DNA from: Clostridiales bacterium UBA4959
Lineage (GTDB): Bacteria; Bacillota; Clostridia; Oscillospirales; CAG-272
Assembly: GCA_002397345.1 (NCBI GenBank)
Contig: DHAH01000167.1
Location: forward strand, 445-12,032
Direction of reading: 5' to 3'
DNA length: 11,588 nt
The translations under genes were made by a program, and so were the position numbers. A model generated the notes under the pieces. It made no database searches and was not told where the DNA came from. It was given only the letters and a program-made list of their open reading frames with translations. Below are positions 6,914 to 11,588 of the stretch, piece by piece; the first letter of the stretch is position 1; the number at the start of each line of letters is the position of its first letter.

Positions 6914-6987
6914 TGGCAGCCGAATAGGGATTCGAACCCCAACAAACAGAGTCAGAGTCTGTCGTGCTACCGTTACACAATTCGGCT
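6914..6987 (-). tRNA. tRNA-Gln (anticodon CTG)
   Basis: The minus strand folds into a complete 74-nt cloverleaf. The acceptor stem is AGCCGAA/TTCGGCT (7 bp), the D arm is GTGT-AACGGTA-GCAC, and the anticodon arm is ACAGA-CTCTGAC-TCTGT, giving anticodon CTG for CAG codons. The variable region has 4 nt, and the T arm is TGGGG-TTCGAAT-CCCTA. The discriminator is G73 and CCA is encoded. The weak A1-U72 pair and G73 agree with glutamine identity. The wobble base is C34, so this tRNA is not a substrate for the MnmA encoded downstream, which modifies U34. It forms its own transcription unit. Confidence 0.95.
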
Positions 6988-7007
6988 GTATCGAACTTGC
7001 AAATGGT

Positions 7008-7053
7008 ATTATACCACATACACAGCATTTTGTCAACCGAAAATTTAAATTTT
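7008..7053 (-). promoter_or_regulatory. Strong stable-RNA promoter with UP element for tRNA-Gln
   Basis: TTGACA (7036-7031) and TATAAT (7013-7008) are 17 bases apart on the minus strand, with TGG before the -10 box (extended -10). Directly upstream, at 7040-7053, is the 14-bp palindromic A/T tract AAAATTTAAATTTT, placed where UP elements contact the RNA polymerase alpha subunit. Predicted start is near 7001, about 14 nt before the mature tRNA 5' end. Confidence 0.85.
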
Positions 7054-7120
7054 CCCGCCGTATTCGGCAAATCAGACGCGCTTCGACGCGCTGCGGTCGG
7101 CGCAGCCGGGGAGCGCCTGT

Positions 7121-7798
7121 TTATATTTTACCCATTATTTCGCACAGATCCGCAATATCCGCGCAGGTATTACCCGCATGAGCCGTTATGGGACTGCCCG
7201 CGATCGCATAACCGTTAAACGCTTCTATCATCGGCATATCATTAAAATTATCGCCCACCGCGGCGACCGTCACGTCACCGTGCCCAAGAAGTTCAACAAC
7301 GCGTTCTATACCTGTCGCTTTGCTTATTCCCCGTCTTATGATATCCGTGTTGCGCCCGTTTTGGAATGCCGTCAGCTCGGGGAATTTTTCGTTGACCGCT
7401 TCGGCGAACTTTACCGAAACCGCGTCGTCAGGCAATAACACTGATAACTGATAAAAATCCCCCTGCATCCCCTCGTCTTGATTATATCCCCAGTGGTTCG
7501 CTCCGTGCTCCCTCGCCAATTCTTCGAGCAGTGTTCTGTCATTGCCCGGCGCGGTATGCGTTTCGATAAGCTCCGGCGTGCCGTTGAAAATCATCGCGCC
7601 GTTCGAGCATACGACAAAATCGAGAGCGAATTGTAATTCACCTGTTACATATCCGGGCAATTCTTTTCCCCGTCCGGTCACAATGCCGAACAGATTACCC
7701 GACGCGCGCCACGCGGTTACAGCCGCGCGGTCGCGTTCGGAGATGACGCCGCTCCTGAACAGTGTTCCGTCGAAATCGCTGGCGATAAGTTTTATCAT
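7121..7798 (-). CDS. HAD-superfamily hydrolase (Cof-type phosphatase)
   Basis: This 225-residue cytoplasmic protein carries all four haloacid dehalogenase motifs. Motif I is DFDGT with nucleophile D8 and acid D10, motif II is T41 in IVTGRG, motif III is K160 in GISKATGI, and motif IV is GDNFNDMPM (182-190) for magnesium. The VCSNGA segment (63-68) and the cap between about 75 and 155 place it in the Cof/type II subfamily of sugar-phosphate and nucleotide phosphatases. It is shorter than the usual 260-280 residues, so the cap is small. The substrate is unknown. The start ATG 7798 follows GGGAG with a rather long 13-nt spacer. It stands alone, upstream of the tRNA gene on the same strand; no convincing terminator was seen at 7054-7120, only short GC-rich hairpins. 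Confidence 0.87.
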   Translation of the reverse strand: MIKLIASDFDGTLFRSGVISERDRAAVTAWRASGNLFGIVTGRGKELPGYVTGELQFALDFVVCSNGAMIFNGTPELIETHTAPGNDRTLLEELAREHGANHWGYNQDEGMQGDFYQLSVLLPDDAVSVKFAEAVNEKFPELTAFQNGRNTDIIRRGISKATGIERVVELLGHGDVTVAAVGDNFNDMPMIEAFNGYAIAGSPITAHAGNTCADIADLCEIMGKI

Positions 7799-7840
7799 TT
7801 CCGTTATAATTCTCCCGTATCAAACATTTTTTGCAAACCA

Positions 7841-7869
7841 ATAATACCATAAATAAAGATATTTTGCAA
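7841..7869 (-). promoter_or_regulatory. Promoter of the HAD hydrolase gene
   Basis: TTGCAA (7869-7864) and TATTAT (7846-7841) are 17 bases apart on the minus strand, with TGG giving an extended -10. It lies about 43 bp upstream of the start codon. It is a weaker match than the other minus-strand promoters. Confidence 0.6.
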
Positions 7870-7971
7870 CCCTGTATAAAATAACGCACCGCGGCTCGGC
7901 AAAGCGAAACCCACGCATAACAGACGAAATAATGTACACAATAAGTTTACATTTAACCGCAAAAAGTATAA

Positions 7972-8000
7972 TTGAAATCTACACCAAAATGGTATACAAT
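7972..8000 (+). promoter_or_regulatory. Promoter of the nifS-nifU-mnmA operon
   Basis: TTGAAA (7972-7977) and TACAAT (7995-8000) have a 17-base spacer on the plus strand; transcription should start near 8007. Two symmetric sites flank it and may be operators: AATGTA/TACATT with an 11-bp spacer at 7931-7953, and the perfect 10-bp palindrome GAAACGTTTC at 8030-8039 in the leader. No regulator gene of the Rrf2/IscR type lies within this window next to the operon. Confidence 0.6.
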
Positions 8001-8072
8001 ATAGCCGTACTTGGAATTATATATTGGGAGAAACGTTTCCGGATTATTTAAAACATCGGAGTGTATATATTT

Positions 8073-9272
8073 ATGGAAGAAAAGAAATTTATTTACGCCG
8101 ATAACGCGGCGACAACGCGCGTTATACCCGAGGTGCTTGAGGTAATGCTGCCCTACCTTTCGGAAAATTACGGCAACCCGTCGAGTTTGTATTCCATCGC
8201 GCGCAAATCGGCGAAAGCCGTCGAAGAAGCGCGCGCAAAAATCGCGGAGCTGCTCGGCGCAAAACCTAATGAGATATATTTCACCGCCTCAGGCTCTGAG
8301 GCTGACAACTGGGCGATTAAGGGAGCCGCACACGCAGGTATGACAAAGGGACGTCACATCGTCACCTCGAAAATCGAACATCACGCGGTGCTGCATACCA
8401 TGAAATCGCTCGAAAAAGAAGGTTTCGAGGTCACTTACCTCGGTGTGAACGGCGACGGGCTGGTCGATCCGGACGAGTTCCGCGCAAGCCTGCGTTCCGA
8501 CACGATTTTGGCAACTGTTATGCTTGCCAACAACGAGATCGGCGTCATTGAGCCGGTAAAAGAGCTTGCCGCCATCGCGCATGAACGCAAGATACCGTTC
8601 TTCACCGACGCGGTGCAAGCCGTGGGACACATTCCCGTAAATGTTGCGGAGCTCGGCGTTGATATGCTCGCGCTGTCGGGACATAAAATTAACGCGCCGA
8701 AGGGAATCGGCGCGCTATATATCAAAAACGGCACGCGGGTGACAAATTTAGTTGACGGCGGAGGTCAGGAGCGCAGCAAGCGCGGCGGGACTGAAAACGT
8801 CGCGTATATCGTCGGGCTGGCAAAAGCCCTCGAGCTTGCCATCGCGCGCATACCCGAATTGGAACGCGTGCGCACGCTGCGCAATCGACTGGTCGAAGGC
8901 ATTTTAAAAGCCGTTCCATATTCGCGGCTCAACGGTGCGCTCGAACCGCGTCTGCCGAGCAACGCCAACTTCGCGTTCGAATTTATTGAGGGAGAGGGGC
9001 TGGTATTGCTGCTCGACATGGCTGGCATCGCGGCGTCAACCGGTTCGGCTTGCTCGTCGGCATCGCTTGAGCCGAGCCACGTGCTGCTCGCGATCGGTCT
9101 GCCGGCTGAAAAGGCGCACGGCTCGCTGCGGCTGTCGCTGTCGCACGAAACCACCGACGCAGATGTGGATTATATCCTCGAAAAAGTGCCGCCCATAATC
9201 GCGCGGCTGCGTGAGATGAGCCCGCTGTATGAGGAATTCACACGCGGCGAGGTGACATTTAAAATTAAATAA
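8073..9272 (+). CDS. nifS: Cysteine desulfurase NifS
   Basis: This 399-residue PLP enzyme converts cysteine to alanine and holds the sulfur as a persulfide, supplying NifU for Fe-S cluster assembly and MnmA for tRNA thiolation. Class V aminotransferase features are clear: YADNAATT (8-15), the stacking histidine in SKIEHHAV (near 103), the PLP-contact aspartate in TDAVQAVGH (D180), the Schiff-base lysine in LSGHKINAPKG (K205), RGGTEN (237-242), and the catalytic cysteine in GSACSSASLEPSHVL (C327). Length and the short catalytic loop match group I IscS/NifS. ATG 8073 is chosen because GGAG (8058-8061) precedes it; an in-frame GTG at 8061 has no ribosome site. It is first in an operon with nifU and mnmA. 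The name reflects family; nothing here suggests nitrogen fixation. Confidence 0.95.
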   Translation: MEEKKFIYADNAATTRVIPEVLEVMLPYLSENYGNPSSLYSIARKSAKAVEEARAKIAELLGAKPNEIYFTASGSEADNWAIKGAAHAGMTKGRHIVTSKIEHHAVLHTMKSLEKEGFEVTYLGVNGDGLVDPDEFRASLRSDTILATVMLANNEIGVIEPVKELAAIAHERKIPFFTDAVQAVGHIPVNVAELGVDMLALSGHKINAPKGIGALYIKNGTRVTNLVDGGGQERSKRGGTENVAYIVGLAKALELAIARIPELERVRTLRNRLVEGILKAVPYSRLNGALEPRLPSNANFAFEFIEGEGLVLLLDMAGIAASTGSACSSASLEPSHVLLAIGLPAEKAHGSLRLSLSHETTDADVDYILEKVPPIIARLREMSPLYEEFTRGEVTFKIK

Positions 9273-9286
9273 TACCCGTAATTATT

Positions 9287-9303
9287 GGCGGTCTATGACC
9301 GCC
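9287..9303 (+). promoter_or_regulatory. Intercistronic hairpin between nifS and nifU
   Basis: GGCGGTC (9287-9293) and GACCGCC (9297-9303) form a perfect 7-bp stem with a 3-nt TAT loop, 14 nt after the nifS stop. No U-tract follows, so it is not a normal terminator. It may protect or expose an mRNA end and so set the ratio of NifS to NifU. Confidence 0.5.
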
Positions 9304-9353
9304 TGCGGAATAACCATCGCATAAATTCATTTAAAATAGAGGAGATTACAATT

Positions 9354-9794
9354 ATGGCAATGCTTTACAGTGAAAAAGTTATGGATCACTTCGCTAATCC
9401 GCGAAATGTGGGTGAGCTTGAGAACGCGGACGCCGTCGGCGAAGTCGGCAACGCCGTCTGCGGAGATATAATGAAGATATACTTAAAAATCGACGACGAT
9501 ATTATCACCGACGTAAAATTTAAAACCTTCGGCTGCGGCGCGGCGATAGCGACCTCTTCGATGGCGACAGAGCTGATACGCGGCAAATCCGTTAAAGATG
9601 CGCTGACGCTGACAAACAAAGCGGTTATCGAGGCGCTGGACGGGCTGCCGCCCGCGAAAATCCACTGCTCGGTGCTCGCCGAGGAAGCGGTTAAAAAAGC
9701 CATCGCCGATTATTACACCAAAACCGGTCGCGAGATTGATTTTGATTTAGGCTGTGACGGTCACTGCGACTCCTGCGGAACAAAACATGCCTGA
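9354..9794 (+). CDS. nifU: Fe-S cluster assembly scaffold NifU (Clostridium type)
   Basis: This 146-residue protein is the U-type scaffold on which Fe-S clusters are built from NifS sulfur before transfer to apoproteins. The three conserved cysteines and the conserved aspartate are in place: C36 and D38 in GNAVCGDIMKI, C61 in FKTFGCGAAIATSS, and C105 in PPAKIHCSVLAEEA. It has only the NifU N-terminal (IscU) domain, as in the clostridial subgroup. The C-terminus adds a small Cys-rich tail, C134, C138 and C141, ending in GTKHA. An AGAGGAG site (9338-9344) stands 9 nt before ATG 9354, which rules out a longer upstream start. It follows nifS by 81 nt and overlaps mnmA by 8 bp. Confidence 0.94.
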   Translation: MAMLYSEKVMDHFANPRNVGELENADAVGEVGNAVCGDIMKIYLKIDDDIITDVKFKTFGCGAAIATSSMATELIRGKSVKDALTLTNKAVIEALDGLPPAKIHCSVLAEEAVKKAIADYYTKTGREIDFDLGCDGHCDSCGTKHA

Positions 9795-10821
9795 CAAGCC
9801 CCGCGTATTGCTCGGTATGAGCGGCGGGCTGGACAGCGCCTGTTCCGCCCTGATACTCAAGGAATCGGGTTATGACGTCGAGGGCGCGTGTATCGTCATG
9901 CACGATTACAGCGATACCTCAGCCGCGCGTATCGCCGCCGAGGAAGCGGGGATCGCGCTGCAGGTCATCGACGCGCGTTCCGTTTTCGCCGACGCGGTGA
10001 TGCGGCCTTTCGCGGACGAATACATGCGTGGTCGGACGCCAAACCCCTGCGTGTTCTGCAACCCCGCCGTAAAATTCGCTTCCCTGCTCTCTTTCGCCGA
10101 CGCAAACGGGTTCGACTTCATCGCGACCGGGCATTATGCCTTCGTGGGTTGCGAGGGGGGCAGATATTTTATCCGGCGCGCAACCGATTCCCCAAAAGAT
10201 CAGTCATACGCTCTGTGGGGACTTACGCAGGCGCAGTTATCGCGGCTCATCCTGCCGCTCGGCGGCAGGGACAAGCGTGAGCTGCGTGAATTTGCAAAAC
10301 AGCGCGGGCTCTCCGCCGCGAAATCCGCCGAAAGTCAGGAGATCTGTTTCATCCCCGACGGCGATTACGCGGGCTGGCTGTCCCGCGAGTACGGTTACGC
10401 TCCGCGTGAGGGCAACTTTATCGATGCCGACGGCAACGTGCTGGGCCGACATCGCGGTATTGCGTTTTACACGATCGGACAGCGCAAGGGGTTAGGTATC
10501 TCGCTCGGCAAGCCTGTATATGTGTCGTCGATTGATTATGAAAACAACACCGTTACGCTCGCCGAACCGGGCGGCGAATACATGACACGCGCGGAGTTGT
10601 GCAGACTGAATTTTCAGATGCTTTCACCCGAAAAAACGGCAGATCGCATCAGCGCAGCCGTGCGCGTGCGTTACGCGGCTGAGCCGATACCGGCGGAGAT
10701 AACTTTCCGTGATAATTCGGCGCACGTCGAATTTACCACGCCCGCGCGCGCTGTCACGCCCGGGCAGAGCGCCGTCGCCTACGACGGCGACCGTCTGCTG
10801 TTCGGCGGATATATTTTGTAA
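9787..10821 (+). CDS. mnmA: tRNA-specific 2-thiouridylase MnmA
   Basis: This 344-residue cytoplasmic enzyme adenylates U34 of tRNA-Lys, -Glu and -Gln(UUG) and inserts sulfur to give 2-thiouridine, using persulfide from a NifS-type desulfurase. The PP-loop SGGLDS is at 12-17. The catalytic cysteines are C91 in TPNPCVFCNPAVKF and C187 in SQEICFIPDGDY. The middle holds TGHYA (114-118), KDQSYALWGL (137-146) and the GQRKGLGI segment (231-238), followed by a C-terminal beta domain. The length is normal or slightly short; SGGLDS replaces the commoner SGGVDS, and an extra cysteine lies at C88. ATG 9787 overlaps the nifU stop by 8 bp; only a weak GGA precedes it, so translation is probably coupled. 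A GTG at 9754 is a less likely start. Confidence 0.93.
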   Translation: MPDKPRVLLGMSGGLDSACSALILKESGYDVEGACIVMHDYSDTSAARIAAEEAGIALQVIDARSVFADAVMRPFADEYMRGRTPNPCVFCNPAVKFASLLSFADANGFDFIATGHYAFVGCEGGRYFIRRATDSPKDQSYALWGLTQAQLSRLILPLGGRDKRELREFAKQRGLSAAKSAESQEICFIPDGDYAGWLSREYGYAPREGNFIDADGNVLGRHRGIAFYTIGQRKGLGISLGKPVYVSSIDYENNTVTLAEPGGEYMTRAELCRLNFQMLSPEKTADRISAAVRVRYAAEPIPAEITFRDNSAHVEFTTPARAVTPGQSAVAYDGDRLLFGGYIL

Positions 10822-10839
10822 AATTCACTCGACAAATTG

Positions 10840-10885
10840 AATACAAACGAATGGCGAGGATAAACCCTCGCCATTCGTTTGTATT
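10840..10885. terminator. Bidirectional terminator between mnmA and gtrA-like gene
   Basis: A perfect 20-bp inverted repeat (10840-10859 and 10866-10885) has a 6-nt loop. The core GGCGAGG/CCTCGCC is GC-rich and the outer ends are A-rich on the left and T-rich on the right in both directions. It lies 18 nt after the mnmA stop and 20 nt after the converging gtrA-like stop, so it can serve both transcripts. Confidence 0.85.
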
Positions 10886-10905
10886 ACACAGAAGCAAGCC
10901 CAGCC

Positions 10906-11328
10906 CTATTTTTTAAAAATAATCAACTTACTGAATACATAATTCGCCAGTATAACGACGATTGCGACCACCGCCTTGACCGCCATATCGTACAGCCCCA
11001 TAATATCGCAGAACAGCCATACGCAGAAGGTCTGGAAAGCGCCGGAGAGCACCCGCATCGATGCAAATGACGCGAACTGCGACGCTATCTCGCGCAGCCC
11101 GACGCGCTTATCTTTGAATACCCACTTTTTATTAGTAATAAAAGCAAATATTATCGCCGCCGTGATCGCCGCAATCTGTGCGGGCAGGGTGTCAACTTCG
11201 GCAAGCCGCGTGAGCAGCCAATAAACGCCAAAATCGACCCCGGTAGTCAGCACGCCAAAGATGCCGTAAATAATCAACTCGCGGTATTTTGTGCAGAGCC
11301 TGCGTATTGTGTTAAAAAGTCTGTTCAT
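10906..11328 (-). CDS. GtrA family membrane protein
   Basis: The product has 140 residues and four predicted membrane helices (about 18-40, 47-66, 84-107 and 113-134), typical of the small GtrA family. Family signatures include FGVLTTGVDFGVYWLL (24-39), FAFITNKKWVFKD (61-73) between helices 2 and 3, and NYVFSKLIIFKK at the C-terminus. GtrA-like proteins are thought to move or assist lipid-linked sugars across the membrane for glycosylation of cell-surface polymers; the substrate cannot be inferred. No glycosyltransferase gene is adjacent within the window. The start ATG 11328 overlaps the end of the upstream gene by 17 bp, so the two are probably co-translated; the nearest ribosome-like site, GAGGAA, is 16 nt away. 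Confidence 0.9.
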   Translation of the reverse strand: MNRLFNTIRRLCTKYRELIIYGIFGVLTTGVDFGVYWLLTRLAEVDTLPAQIAAITAAIIFAFITNKKWVFKDKRVGLREIASQFASFASMRVLSGAFQTFCVWLFCDIMGLYDMAVKAVVAIVVILANYVFSKLIIFKK

Positions 11329-11588
11329 TTATTATTTTTTTATATTCCTCATGGGTATAGAGCATGTTCAGGGCGGTCAGCAGCGCGTTTGACGATAGGT
11401 TGGACGGCAGTCCGCACGACCGCGCGAGCGCTTTCCGCCGCTCCGCGCTGCCATCGCCGCCTGACAGCCCGTCTTCGTAAAAGTCGAGTTTGGTAATTTC
11501 CGCGCGGCGATGATCGCCCGTATCAGCATAACCCTCCGAATACGGCATGAACAGCGCGCGCAGAAGATCCGCGTCCATACCCTCCACG
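11312..11588 (-). CDS. Ribonuclease M5-like protein, C-terminal part (DUF4093)
   Basis: This is an open frame running in from the right edge, with about 92 codons visible. A GTG at 11587 is probably an internal valine rather than the start, because the family begins with a TOPRIM domain that would lie outside. The visible segment LDFYEDGLSGGDGSAERRKA followed by LARSCGLPSNLSSNALLTALNML has the pattern of the C-terminal domain of RNase M5 (DUF4093), the enzyme that matures 5S rRNA in Firmicutes. The TOPRIM catalytic acidic residues cannot be checked, so the full identity stays open. It is the upstream partner of the gtrA-like gene, overlapping it by 17 bp. An alternative is another TOPRIM-DUF4093 protein of unknown role. 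Confidence 0.65.
   Translation of the reverse strand, partial: VEGMDADLLRALFMPYSEGYADTGDHRRAEITKLDFYEDGLSGGDGSAERRKALARSCGLPSNLSSNALLTALNMLYTHEEYKKIINEQTF

Noticed and set aside
7071..7120. GC-rich hairpins after the HAD gene as its terminator
   Set aside because: The stems are only about 5 bp and the T-rich tail lies on the plus-strand side, the wrong direction for this minus-strand gene.
9285..9353. Longer N-terminus for NifU starting at ATG 9285
   Set aside because: The extra residues do not resemble the family, they overlap the intercistronic hairpin, and the good ribosome site fits ATG 9354.
1..11588. CRISPR arrays, insertion sequences, attachment sites or prophage genes
   Set aside because: No regularly spaced repeats, transposase or phage-like proteins were seen; the only repeats are short operators and terminator stems.

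Overview
The window looks like chromosomal DNA of an anaerobic Firmicute of the class Clostridia, probably an uncultured gut or digester member of the Oscillospirales/Christensenellales type. The grounds are Clostridium-type nifS-nifU-mnmA gene order, an AddA-type (not RecB-type) helicase-nuclease, a PadR/HAAS/DUF4097 module, an RNase M5-like tail, GC-rich genes separated by AT-rich gaps, and near-consensus sigma-A promoters with 17-bp spacers. This assignment is inference; no rRNA or phylogenetic marker was tested. I see no mobile element, prophage, CRISPR array or defence island.

Layout. Positions 1-3663 (minus) carry almost all of addA, open over 1221 codons and cut at the left edge just before its last nuclease motif. 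A 274-bp gap (3664-3937) holds two divergent promoters whose -35 boxes form a palindrome, and on the right a structured leader with a possible 16-codon leader ORF. A histidine-phosphatase gene (3938-4648, plus) follows and ends at a strong terminator. Positions 4686-6604 (minus) hold a compact operon: a PadR repressor, a HAAS-domain (DUF1700) membrane protein and a membrane-anchored DUF4097 beta-repeat protein. A consensus promoter with a repeated operator-like site drives it. After an AT-rich gap come a solitary tRNA-Gln(CUG) (6914-6987, minus) with its own promoter and terminator, and a HAD phosphatase (7121-7798, minus).

From 7972 to 10821 (plus) lies a sulfur-trafficking operon: cysteine desulfurase nifS, scaffold nifU and tRNA 2-thiouridylase mnmA. 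NifS makes persulfide from cysteine. NifU uses it to build Fe-S clusters, and MnmA uses it to thiolate U34 of certain tRNAs. A 20-bp perfect-stem terminator separates this operon from a converging pair on the minus strand: a GtrA-family membrane protein and, upstream of it, the C-terminal part of an RNase M5-like protein that runs off the right edge.

Most of the window is housekeeping. The best candidates for less-described biology are the PadR-HAAS-DUF4097 module with its operator repeats, and the leader of the histidine-phosphatase gene, where a short ORF overlaps a terminator-like hairpin.
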